DNA of 64,000 nucleotides from Rehmannia glutinosa (lineage: Eukaryota; Streptophyta; Magnoliopsida; Lamiales; Orobanchaceae). Under the pieces are notes generated by a model. The model worked only from the letters and a program-made list of their open reading frames with translations, was not told where the DNA came from and searched no databases. The stretch is taken from positions 44,925,335 through 44,989,334 of the forward strand of contig CM071930.1 of NCBI GenBank assembly GCA_016081115.2, given 5' to 3'. The translations under genes and the position numbers were made by a program. This document shows positions 44,993-56,287 of the stretch, piece after piece. Numbering within the stretch: position 1 is the first letter of the stretch; each line of letters opens with the position of its first letter.

Positions 44993-45177
44993 GTCTTGTA
45001 TTCATGAATCATATGAACCGTTATGAAGAAATCATGTGTATGTCTTTAGGCTTAGCATTTCACCTCAACTTGGGGCATGAAGTTTTCAAAAATCAATAAT
45101 CCCTAAAATTAAACTTCAACTCAAGAATCAACTCGAAACCTATAAAATCATTTTGCAGAGTATAGTCCAAAAATATT
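44993..45177 (-). other. Untranslated leader of gypsy element B
   Basis: Short stretch between primer site and the gag remnant. No coding sense; probably includes a deletion joint. Confidence 0.5.
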
Positions 45178-45189
45178 GCTATGATACCA
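45178..45189 (-). other. Primer-binding site, gypsy element B
   Basis: Complement reads TGGTATCATAGC, the same variant of the initiator tRNA-Met site as element A, four bases from the LTR at 45194. Confidence 0.8.
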
Positions 45190-45193
45190 CCTC

Positions 45194-47620
45194 TGTAACG
45201 CCCCAATTTCGAAAATTGTAGTTTTGGGCTTAAGGAACGCTACATTAGTGTGTACCTAACTTTAAATAACTTTCGATCTAGACAAAGCATTTCAAGTAAT
45301 CAAAATCAATAACCGCGCTCACAGGCGGGTTAGCCAATTCACGAAATACAATGGAAACAATATATAAGTAGATAAGTCACAACTCATCTCAACAACAAAC
45401 AAAATAAAGTTTATTTACAGACTTCAATTTATCAGTTCAAAGTTTAAGAAAGAGGGAAATAGGGACTTTGGGACTCCAAAAATATTTCATCATGCCCAAG
45501 TCTTCGTGTCGTGCCTCGCCTCAATCTGAAAGATGTAGTATGGGGTGAGTGCTATGAAAATACACTCAGTGGGGTACACTTAAGCGACTGCGTAATTAAT
45601 TATAACTATCAGAGATGCATCATACGTGGTATTTGTACGGACGAACCGTAACTTTGTAATATGTACGAGCTCATAATGTAAAGTGATCATCACCACAACA
45701 CATAAATATGTAACATGTATGGTACAACCGCAACATGGGATTCATGCAAAATATACTAATCATGATTAATTAAACAGTCAACTTACATTGAATAGAAATA
45801 GTAAAGGGTTAAGTGTAAAGGTAACCCCACCTTTTTATGTGTAAAATGATTGTGCAGGATGCAAGTCCTAGTTCCCGTGCTCAATCTCGTTTCCTACACA
45901 AAATAGCATAATATGTCTTAGAAGCCTGGAATGAAAATATAATAATATATAATAATTTAAATATACTAGAGAAATTATCCTTAAAATTTGGGGGTATTTG
46001 GATGTGAAATGAAGAAATTAGAAGCAAAATAAAATAATAAGAATGTTCGGGTCTTGTTTTCTTGAATTTGGAAGATTGAGGGGTAATATTGAAATTTTGA
46101 ATAGACCTTGCTATGAGAAGGGTATAACGAGACTATGGTTTAAATTTGAGCTCAATCGGAGTTTGTTTGACACCTTTCGGGTTGAAAACGAGAAAGTTAG
46201 GACTTAAAGAATTTTAATTAAAAAAGTTTGGGGTAGTTCAGTGAATTTTGAAAATTAGTTCAAAATATTGGGGGTCAATCTGGAATTTTTAGATAAGCTG
46301 ATTTAGGAGGAGTAAAGTGAAACTTGGAGGGGGTCAACTGAAGTTTTCGAAAATTGCAAGCAAGTCTAAAAGAATTTCAAATTCTGTTTGGCCTCCCCAA
46401 TACTTCCAATTTTCACTCCTTCACATCCCCACTGCCGTTTGCCACCTTCCTGACCTCCGACGCCGCCCCAAACCAGGAACCCTCGCTGCCGGGGACCCCT
46501 CCCACCCAACCCCCAACCATTTCCGGCCACTTTTAGCCGGAAAATACACGAACACACACACACACACATACACAACTCACGCACACAGCGGCGGCGCTCC
46601 GTGCGTCGTCGCCACTCACCAGCACCTCAACCCAACCCCCAGACACCTCCTACACCTGACATGGTGGCCCTACGGCAACGTAAACGGAGAGAGTAAAAGA
46701 GCAAAATGAGAAATAAAAAAAAGGCAAAATTGGAAGAAAATTTCGTAAAACTTTTTACCTCGATTCAGGACGAAAACAAACTCCAATCACGAAATTGATC
46801 AGTGGGATTTGAAGCCCTTGAAGAGACAAAGAGAACGGTATAAGGATCATAAATTTTGGTCTGGTGGATCGCCGGGAATCGGCGGTCAAAGATGGCGGCA
46901 CCGGTGAATTTGGGATAGGGTTTTTAGAGACGTCTCTGGTGATTTGCCAGCGATCTAAAGCTCTGATCTGATATTGGGAGGTGGTGTTAGAACCCTAATT
47001 GAATGGACTTTCTAACGGTATAAGGTTTGTGAAAATTAAACGGTCGGATCTCCATAGATCTAGAGTTAAAATTTCGAAATTTTAATTTTACCGGCGATTT
47101 GCCAGCGAACGGGGATTCAAATCGAAATTCCAACTTTGGATTTGAAATGAGGGCGACGAAAAGTTTCGGATAAGGTATGGGTTGTTAATTTTCATCGCCG
47201 ATGGCCGCCGGCGGCGTGGTGGTGGCCAGCGACCGGAAATCCATCGGAAAAGTTGAAGGATGAGAGAGAGAAATCCTACTTTTTTTAGAATGTTTCTAAT
47301 TTTGGATATTACTAAATGTAGAAATGACTATATATAGTAAGTATTAAATGGGTTTTTAAAATGGGTTTGATGATTTGGGCCACAAATGAACTGAAAGAAG
47401 GCATAATTGTATCGTAATTGGACTCAAAATAATTCGGTTTTGTATTGAAAATAGTAGGAAGCTCCGTAATTAAATTTATTATTTTTTCTACCCGAATTGT
47501 ATAATTTAAATAATAATCTTAATTAGCTATAAATTCCCAATAAATTACTCATTTAATACCTTAAATTGCGAAACATTTACCCTAAATTTTGAGATTCAAA
47601 TTCTAATACCGGGTATTACA
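45194..47620 (-). repeat. 5' LTR of gypsy element B
   Basis: 2427 bp, TGTAACGCCCC to GGGTATTACA on the plus strand; matches 38437-40857 throughout with scattered substitutions and small indels, including the CA microsatellite and GC-rich stretch (about 46430-46680). Confidence 0.92.
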
Positions 47621-47625
47621 GAAAC
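47621..47625. repeat. Target-site duplication GAAAC, right
   Basis: GAAAC directly after gypsy B, identical to 38432-38436. Confidence 0.92.
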
Positions 47626-48619
47626 AACAAAATCTTTTATCGCATATATGTTTCCCTAAATCAGAATTTGTTTATACTCAATGATATTTACTTTTTTCAT
47701 AGTACTGAGTACTCTGTCCCGTGCAGTAAAAGAAATCACAAAGACATCAGTTGATATTATGATAAGTTTTTGATAATATCTTGATAAATAAAAATCAGAC
47801 CTCCTAGTCATGGAACACTCATTCCAAACTGTTTATATTTGTTCTATTATTGTAACCTAGTTTCTCGTATAGACGAATCAGATGTAGCTTCATATCCCAT
47901 TGTGATTTTGATATATTAATATCTTTGATAAGTGAAAACACTAGAGCCATTTTTTTAGATAAAGAAAGGAACGCTAGAGGATTTTTCTGAAATGAGATGA
48001 AATATGACTGGATTTTCCTTGCAAGGAGAACTCATATATATAGGTTCTTTGAAGAATAATAAGTATGGAAAGTATATATTATAAATATGCGCTCATATTG
48101 CAGTCATATTTGATCAGATTTTAATTTTTATTATTTAAATGTGTACCGTGTATTGAACTATTTTGTGTTGGATGCCAAAAATTTTGGACTTTTTGGAATA
48201 ATTGGATTGGATATTAGAATATGATATTTCGATCAATATCAATAAAAAAATCAATTTATGATTTTTTTCTTTCCCCATGTCTGAATCCAGATCAAACTCG
48301 CAAATATTAATTACTTGTCAAAAATAAATATTCAATTTGCCATAATAATTCAATTGTAGCCAAAATCCATAATTAATAGTGATTGATATTAACAAAAATA
48401 ATCGGATTGCAATCAATTAACAATTATTACGATTTTTAATTTAATCCTACCATGTTAACCAATTTTTAATTCCAAATGTAACAATTTTAGAGGACTAATT
48501 GCCATATGTAAATGATATATGTTAATTGACTTATTGCCATATTGAAGGTTATATATAATAATCCTTTTAATAGAATCTAATGACCAAAAAAGTTAACCAT
48601 ACTATTTTAAGAAGATGTT

Positions 48620-48621
<2 letters not shown>
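47626..48621. other. AT-rich spacer, right part of gypsy B target
   Basis: About 1 kb of AT-rich DNA that was contiguous with 38017-38431 before gypsy B inserted. No gene or repeat recognised. Confidence 0.55.
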
Positions 48622-48650
<29 letters not shown>

Positions 48651-49648
48651 AGATTTGGTTCAAATGAGACCACCCTCCCTAGGTGAGACAGTGTGGACTC
48701 ATCTTACCCATTGATCTTAAAAATTGTTACAAATTCAGTTTTTTTAATTATTTCCTAATTTTGTAATTCAAATTAGTGGTCCCAGCGGATTTTATGGTTC
48801 AAATTAGTGGTCCCAGCGGATTTTATGGGTGAAATTGACCAACGGAATTTCCACATTTTCTTTCCATATATTTTTAACAAAGATAGTTAGGGTTCCATTG
48901 CATAATTAGACATCAAATAATGCATATTTAGTTATCTTGTTGCCTTTGTTTTACTGAAAAACAAGACATAATTTGATATAACGTCATCGCATATGTAGTT
49001 ATACTACACCGCATAAATAGGTTCAATATAATGTACATTTAGTTATGAAAATGGGATGTTGCTTTTGGAAATTATAAAAATGGGATGTTACATAATGTAC
49101 TACATATTTACTTATTCCACAATGCATAGATAGTTTCTAGATAATACATAGTTAGTTGATTTTGTTGCATAGTTTATGACGTCTTGCATAGTTGGATATC
49201 TTTGTACTACATATTAGTTTTTTTACGCCGCATAGATAGTTTTCGATAATGCATATTTAGTTGAGTTTTGTTGCATATTTAGTTTTCGAACTCACGCATT
49301 CGTTATTTTTCTGTAATATTGCACCGATTTTTCTTGTTTTTCTCTCGTAATTTTCATGAATCGTAATTTTGGAATTCTTCACGAAGTTATCTTTATTTGC
49401 GTTAATGGAGGAATGAGAGAGGGAGAGAGAGACGTGAGATTGGGAACATTGGGAGATGTATGAGAGAGAAAGAAATTTGATTCCATTTTTGTAACTTGTT
49501 ATGTTATTTTACCCTACTACCCTTATATTGATTAAATTAATATTTTAATATATTTTTATCCATTAAATCATACCCATTGATTAATAGTGGGGATGGTTGA
49601 GATTAGTCCATTGTGTCTCACCCAGAGACATGGTCTCACTTGATCCTC

Positions 49649-49699
<51 letters not shown>
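48622..49699. mobile_element. Inverted-repeat element between (TA)n tracts (Micron-like or other MITE)
   Basis: A 1.0-kb unit (about 48651-49651) sits between (TA)n at 48622-48650 and 49652-49699. Its ends are imperfect inverted repeats of about 60-70 bp: the left has GGTTCAAATGAGACCA, GGTGAGACAGTGTGGACT and CCCATTGAT; the complement of the right end has GGATCAAGTGAGACCA, GGTGAGACACAATGGACT and a later ATCAATGGGT. Inside are many copies of a TGCATANTTAGTT-like word (48900-49290). A tandem TTCAAATTAGTGGTCCCAGC duplication lies near 48768-48822. No coding capacity. Elements that sit in (TA)n microsatellites are known in plants as Micron; family membership here is a guess. Confidence 0.65.
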
Positions 49700-49700
<1 letters not shown>

Positions 49701-49701
49701 G

Positions 49702-52700
49702 AGGGTGAGTAAGTTGATCCTGTCCCTGAGGACACTACTGCAACCGTCCCAGCTCCTTCTCCAAAACCCATTCAGAAGAAGAAGAGAGTTGATGTAGCCA
49801 AGCATGCACCTGCCCCTGCAGCCAGTCCCAAACAAGCACATGCCTCGATGCGTCCCGAGAAGTTGCACAAAGCCCGAGATGGAGAAGGATACGACTGCAT
49901 CTTCTCCGATCGTGAAGAAAAAGCGCTCAGTTGTGCCTCGCAAGCCAGCTGTAGCCAATAAGATAAAGATGGTGGAGTCAGAATCCATCAAGGAAGCTGA
50001 AGAGAAAGAAATTCCTCTTGTTCAAACAAAAAGAAGGCGATTGGTAAGGAGATCGGCCTTGGAGAAGCCAATCGGCACTAAAACCATGTTCAAGCCAAGT
50101 CGACGATCTGAAGAAGTAGAAGGTGGTGAAGCCATCACCATGGAAGTTGAGAAGATTGCTGATGTCGATCAGCAGAATGAACAAGACACAATTGTTCAGG
50201 AGACAACTGGGGAACACGGAGCTGACACAGCTGACCAATCAGAGGAATTAGCTGTTAAGTCCCCTCGAACCAATGCTCGAACACTTGAGGAGGAACATGC
50301 TCCACTTGCACCTGTGCAAGAGGAAGAAGATGATGATGATCTTATAATAATGTCTCCTGCATATCCTAAAATTCGAGAAAGGCAGCGGATATGGAGTTCA
50401 TGGAAACTTAGTGAAGTTAGATTCCAATTTCAACAACCTGAATTTATTGAGGAGGAATAATACCTCCTATCCTTTTTGGGAGTTGACGTTCGATCTGCAC
50501 TGAATGATGACAGTTGTGCAGACATGTTGATTGCTATCAAGGAGGATGCAAAAATCAAGGCGGCTGAGAAGGCAAACGCTCTTGCTGAATCGCAAAAGCC
50601 CCATTCTTGCCTCTTCACTAAAGCCCCTGAATCTGCCTTAGAGCCAACTACCAACAGTGATGATGATGTGGAAGAATTGGACCCTACTGATGAGGTCGAA
50701 AGAGCTGAGCTAAGGCAAGCACTAAAAGAATCCAAGGAGATACACGAGCAAAGTTTGAAAGAGGGCCCTACACAATCCTCATCAGTCTTGGTTTCTCCCA
50801 GCCCAGATATCATGGAGGTGGTACGAACCATTGATGCCACCACATCTCCTGTGCACTCTGAGGAAGATGGTCCCAGGAAGATTGGCGATGAAGCTAAGGA
50901 AGGTGATGAAGTGAGCACCTTAGCCAAGCCACTCCCTGCAGAAGGTGTTGAGACATCTGCCCCAATGGCTGAACACTCATTTGGACAAACAGCCGATTCT
51001 CAAGTTTCGAGTGACCCCACTGCTCGAGACTCAGCTGGTGCGCTAGCTGAGGGGAAAACACATACCACCACAGCTAGGTTAGAGGAGGTTGTGGGATACC
51101 AACCACAAAAGAAGTTAGGAGGCGATGGTGAGAATCTTACCGTTCGGCAGATTGAGGTTGATAAAGCTCGGACGGTGCTGACTGTCTCAACTGAAACTTC
51201 AGCAACCATGCAAGTCGATGACGCTGCTGATGCAGCTAAGGCAAATGACGGAAGTGAGGCCACGTGAGTTGAGACTCTTGGCCCTGAAAGTGCAATCCAA
51301 GCAGTTGAGACTCCAAAGGATGCCACTGAAGACCCTTAAGTAGCTCCATCTGCTGAAGGGATATATGCTGAAGACCCTGCTGCAGTTGAGACTGTAAAAG
51401 GGAATGTACTAGGCCCATCATCGTTGAGACTGCTGAGGGTACTAAAGGCCTGGAGGAGGTTGAGACTTCCCTAAGTAAGAAAGCTATTGAAGATGTTCCT
51501 GCCCCTGAATAAGAGATCATTGAAGAAGAGGAGATCAGTGCTCTTCATGACTCTCAAGAGAACGTCGATGTTGAGTTCTTGAGAAGTGATGATGAAACTG
51601 ATTCCAACCCTATTGAAAAATCAAATGAGGACAAAGCTGATGAGGAGGCAGAGGCAAAAAGGAGTCAAGCCAGTGATAAGGCTACTCCTATGAAATTCAC
51701 AATGGTTGATGGCCCACCCCCAATGGTGGCATCACCTTCCAATGTAGCTGATTAGTCAGCCGAGGACAAGACTACTCAACAGGAAGAAACGCCAGATACC
51801 GAGGAAGCTGTTAAGACAACTAAGGATCAGTCAGCTCAGCAGGCTAACACAGCTGCTCAAGATGCCAATGATGCTGAAACAGCTGAGGCATATAGAGCTG
51901 AGGAAATTTTGAAAGAGAAGGGAAAAGCTCCACATGTCGAGGAAGTGGAGATTCCCTTTTTCCCTGAGGAATTATTTGCTGAATACTTTCCATTCGAAGC
52001 CAATATACCCTTCAAAGCAGAGTGATTCGCAGAACATGCCAAATATACTATCCAGGTCCCACCTGAAAACGTTGAACTCCAGCTGATACAACTATGGTGC
52101 CGATTGGATCCGACTTTGATGTTGTAGGGCAGAGGAACAGTCCGCTGATGCAGCCGACTTCCATAAAGCCTTCAAATCCATCTGTGCAGAGATAGAAAAT
52201 ATGGAGCATGGTTTTGAAGCATTAGACCAACGGCTAAACAACCGCGATGCCAACATCACTGGAGATATCCGAGGAGTAGTATTGAGAATCCGGGATAGGT
52301 CGCGCAGACAAAGGCATTAAGGCATGAGCAGATCACCTACTTCAGGTCCCTATTCGCAAAAATGGTGATTTGGAGCTCAGAATACGCCAAGTTCCAGCAA
52401 CGTTAGAGAGACCACATATTTAGTATGGATCAATCCCATAAGAGTGACATGGAGTTTCTTAAGACTCAGCATAAGTCTGAAATTCAGAGGATGGAGGTCA
52501 ATATGGAACAGTACTGAGATGGAGCTGATGGCAGCTGAGACCATAGCTTTGAGATCCGAATTCAGAACAACATACTCCAAGACTCATGATAAGCATGACA
52601 TGACGAACAATAAGATTGATCTACTCCTAAGTGGAGTATTCCCTAACCTGGCTCTACCCCTTGGTGATGATGCCAAAAATAAAGAAGATGAAAGGAAAGA

Positions 52701-53548
52701 AGATCAGCGGAGTGATAAGGAAGGATTGACAGGGGAAGCAAGCAAGGGGGAAGGCAGTTCAATGGAGAAGCCACCCTTGAAATCATGTTTGCTAAGACAC
52801 CAAAAGAGCTGTCAGTAGAAGAGAAAGTTGATTTGGCAGTTAAACAGTCAAGAAAAGCCATTGAAGCTGAGTTCGACAAGGTAGTTGAGAAGCGCTCCGA
52901 GAGGATAAAAGACATAAAAGCAAGGTATGACGGCCCCACTGCTGGTTTATTGAAAGATTCCCCAGTTGTTAGACCCCCTTGAGAAATCACGATTTCGGAT
53001 GCAGGATCTAAACCTAGATCTCTAGAGGAGTTTCAAACTCTAGCTGTTGAAGGATACTTCAAGAAAATGACACTACCATAGGCTTGGGATTTGTATTGGG
53101 AGAAAGGACTCGACTTATGCAAATCAACTCAAACACAGCAGAGTTCGAGCAGTCAGTCGACTAGGAAGACTCCTGTACAGTACACTCCTAGAGGAGGAGC
53201 TGAGTCGTATCGAGGAATGGGAAGGTTTGGAAGTGGTGGAAGAGGCAGAGGTACTCACCACAACCAAGACCTAAAGATATAAGGTATGTTGATCCACAGA
53301 AGAAGGGAATCAACTACTGGGCCGGGTACGATACACTTGCAAACATTGAAGTGGAGAGAAAGAATGAGGAGGCTCGGAGAAGGCAGGAAGCTGAAAATAA
53401 AAGAGTCGATCGAGAGTGGGAAGAAAGGCAGCGAAGGGAAGACCCTGCTACTAAAAGAGCTTATGAAAAGAGAAAGAAGGAAGAAGAAGAAAGGAAGAGG
53501 AAGAGAGCTGAAGAAGATGAGAGAAGAAGGAAGCAGCCGAGGCATTGA
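49702..53548 (+). pseudogene. Sirevirus aORF, copy 3 (N-terminus missing)
   Basis: Begins in the Lys/Pro/Ala-rich linker (KKKRVDVAKHAPAPAAS) and follows the copy 1 order: EEDDDDLIIMSPAYPKI and QQPEFIEEE (to the TAA at 50458-50460), DVRSALNDDSCADM, LRQALKESKEIHEQSL, acidic Thr/Glu repeats (to 51267 in one frame), then shorter pieces: PFFPEELF (about 51945), coiled coil EIENMEHGFEALDQRLNNRD (about 52190-52250), YFRSLFAKMVIWSS (52340-52380), FAKTPKELS (52785), YWEKGLDLCKS (about 53092), VQYTPRGG with Arg/Gly/Ser-rich sequence (53176-53255), YVDPQKK and YWAGYD (53285-53330), and the basic coiled coil ending with TGA 53546-53548. It is clearly more diverged than copies 1 and 2 are from each other, yet the same boxes survive. 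Confidence 0.78.
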
Positions 53549-53775
53549 AGACGGCTGAAACCCCTTCCAATGTATTTTACTTAGCTGTAAATACAAATTT
53601 GTAAGTTTTCCTTATAGCTCGATACATGTATATTGTTGCTATAATAAGCTCTAATACAGTGTAAAAATAGTATAGCTCTGATACAGTGTATAGAGTATAC
53701 TTTGGTAAAGAATTGTAAAGTGCATTGTAAAGTACAAGAATGATATGTTCAATAAAATTGACATATTTCGCATAT
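53549..53775 (+). other. 3' noncoding region of Sirevirus copy 3, left part
   Basis: No gene. Matches the copy 1 region downstream of the aORF and stops at the inserted solo LTR, resuming at 60441. Confidence 0.7.
53771..53775. repeat. Probable target duplication CATAT, left of the solo Sirevirus LTR
   Basis: CATAT before the solo LTR; the partner at 60436-60440 is CATAC. Four of five bases match; copy 1 has GCATATATTC at this place, which supports CATAT as the original site. Confidence 0.65.
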
Positions 53776-53825
53776 TGTAGGTCCCAAGGGATGTGTTGTA
53801 AGCTTTAGAAGGGGGGTTGAATAAA

Positions 53826-55362
53826 TGATTGGTATGAGTTTTGCATGTAATTTGGGCTTAATTGTGGTTAGAATAAGTTGATATGCATGCGTTAACTGAG
53901 TAAAATGGGCCAAATTCATATAAAGTGGAAAAGGTATTACGCTTTGCTCATTTTGTAGGAATTAAACAATATTTGTAGCATTTTGGTGAAAAATCGGAGC
54001 ATTGAGGTAAAGGACCACCAATAATCGAGCGAATATATGATGTTTGGAGTTGAATCGAGAAGAAGTAAGATGAACCGGGCAAGAAACGTCCAAACGCGTC
54101 TGGAATTTTCAGTCTTGGCATGGTTTAGTTTTTTGGCCATAACTCACTCTACAAAATTGATATTGAGCTGATTCAAGTGTCTACGGAAAGCTAGGAGATA
54201 GCGCTACAACTCTTATAAAGACCCCATAAGCAAATTCAGAAGTTTGGGTGACGCACGGCCGGTGTGTCGACGCATAACCTGGTCATGCATCATTTCGAGA
54301 GTCAAGCAATCCTACGGCCTAACACCTGGTCGCGCGTGAAGCGCACGGCCCATGCGTCTGTGCGGGAAAGTCAGGTTTACATAATTTTTAACTTAGGTTT
54401 TGACCCAATGGGAGTATAAATAGAGACGAGGCGGCCCCAAACAAAGAGACACAGATTTTTGCCCTAGAAACCAGAGAAAAGAGCAACCTTCTACCGAAGG
54501 ATTGGAGAGATTGATCGAGGTCACAACCGCGCGCTTGAGGATTTAAGATAGATCGAGAGATCGTTGACATTCCTAAGTTTTCTCATTCCATCGTATCATT
54601 TACTTTCGATTAGTTAGATATGAACTTGAATAATTTGTCTATGAATTATTTCTTTTCCATGTCTAGCTAAACATCTTGTGATTCCCGGGTTTGGGATTAG
54701 GTTAATGGATTCTTTTGTTGGATGATTGATTGCATGATTGAAGTTATTGTTTTCAAACCCTATTCGAGTACTTTGTTTTAATTCTTGTTTTATCAAAATG
54801 TGTTTGGTTTAATTTGTTTTGATGTATTGATTCATAATTCGAGATATGAGTTTCAATAGATCTGTGAGTACTTGACATGAATATTTGCAAGATTGAGAAG
54901 TCTGTGAATATTTGTGAGGATTTATAATCTTTTGTGCTTTTGGGAGTTGGATATCTCTTGTTGAGTAGAGATGCTAGCATAGATAATCCAATCAACATTT
55001 TTACATACATCTCGAGAGAGAGGGTAAAATACTTTTCGTGATTGTCTTATAGGGAAGAATAATGATAACTTTGCTTGTGATTAATCTGATAATAAAAGGG
55101 GATATTAACTGAAACCATAGCCCTGGAATCCATTCATCTCCTTGATCTTTCAATCAATCTTTACTTTGTCTTTTTAGGATAAATTCTTGTCTTGCATTAA
55201 CAAAACCAATCACTCAATTTCGATCGTCTGGATAAAAATAAAACTATTACAATCCCAATACTTAGTACATTAATTTATTAGTTTATGTGGATTCGACCTT
55301 GCTAACCCTATTCTATAAACTTGCACCGTACACTTGCGGTGAAGCTAAAAATAAGGCGAACA
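53826..55362 (+). repeat. 5' LTR of the Athila-like element
   Basis: 1537 bp, TGATTGGTATGAG to AAGGCGAACA. TATA box TATAAATA at 54415-54422. Just upstream is a run of ACGCACGGCC/GCGCGTGAAGCGC words (54250-54365). Confidence 0.9.
54415..54422 (+). promoter_or_regulatory. TATA box of the Athila-like LTR
   Basis: TATAAATA after GGGAG; same at 58330-58337 in the other LTR. Confidence 0.65.
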
Positions 55363-55368
55363 AGTTTT

Positions 55369-55381
55369 TGGCGCCGTTGCC
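55369..55381 (+). other. Primer-binding site, Athila-like element
   Basis: TGGCGCCGTTGCC, six bases after the LTR. This is the form of primer site used by Athila-type gypsy elements (tRNA-Asp class). Confidence 0.78.
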
Positions 55382-55536
55382 GAGGACTAATTAAATTTTT
55401 AGTACTAATATTGCGATAAATAGAATTATTTTTAATTTAGACATTTTTTCTTTCTTTTCATTTTATTTAATTCCACTCCTACATTATTAATTTGTTTCTT
55501 TGAGTTGGTTCAGGTAGTGCACGAACACCCGCTCTG

Positions 55537-56287
55537 ATGGAGGAAGCCAAATATTTCAATAACTGGAATTTCTACAATTACTGGAATAATCCTACTCCTA
55601 CGTACTACTATCCGGAGGCAAAACCATCTATGGAGGACGTCTTCACCGCATTTATGAATGAAACAAGGAACCAGTTCAACAAATATGAGGCTAAGTTGGA
55701 CAAAATTGAGGCACATGTCGCACAATTGGCTAACACTCTGGGCACACAAATAAAAAATCTTGGAACCCAGATTAGCCAATTAGCCACGATCGTTGGTGGA
55801 CAACATCAAAAGGGCCAGTTTCCGAGCAACACTGAAGTCAACCCGAAGAAACAATGTAATGCCATTCATCTGAGGAGTGGTACAGAGTACGAGGGGCCAA
55901 AGATTCTGGAAAAGCAAGCAAGTTCGGAACCACGCACGGACCATGCGTCTATGCACGATCAGCCCATGCGTGGTGTTGTAGAAAAGCAGAAATAGGACAA
56001 TACACGCATGAGCCGTGCGTGTACACATGGGCAGCTTGTGCGTAATGCCGTGAGAAAGCTCATCCTTGCTTGGAAACCCCAAGTATGCATTACTAGATGC
56101 AAACAATGCAAATACGGTTCTTGACCAAGACCCAAAGCAGTTAATATATGCATTTAAAGGGGGTACAAGTTTATGCGAGTTGATATGTCAGGGAGAAGTG
56201 CAGGAGGATGCTACAGAGATCACTCATCAGGCGACCACAACGTCGGGTAGACGTTGGGGTCACTACCCACCACCGCATTCTTTTTAA
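55537..56287 (+). pseudogene. Athila-type gag fragment
   Basis: The 152-codon frame 55537-55995 holds the C-terminal part of an Athila Gag: AFMNETRNQFNKYEAKLD, a helix with AHVAQLANTLGTQ, and GQFPSNTEVNPKKQCNAI followed by HLRSG, the most diagnostic Athila box. It then runs into sequence close to the LTR's ACGCACGG repeat region. The N-terminal capsid part and zinc knuckle are absent. A second frame to 56287 (LCELICQGEVQEDAT) is of unknown origin. Without pol or protease it cannot act on its own. Confidence 0.75.

Larger units (their letters stand above)
38437..47620 (-). mobile_element. Complete Ty3/gypsy element B, chromovirus-like (Tekay/Del type)
   Basis: A 9184-bp insertion with LTRs of 2421 and 2427 bp, primer site, polypurine tract, broken gag-pol in the order gag, protease, RT, RNase H, integrase, and a perfect GAAAC target duplication. 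The integrase ends in a chromodomain-like tail, which places it in the chromovirus branch; the sequence style (PVAILDRK, VTWEREDVM, KYPNL) fits the Tekay/Del group. The internal region is only 4.3 kb because the first part of gag is missing. Confidence 0.9.
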
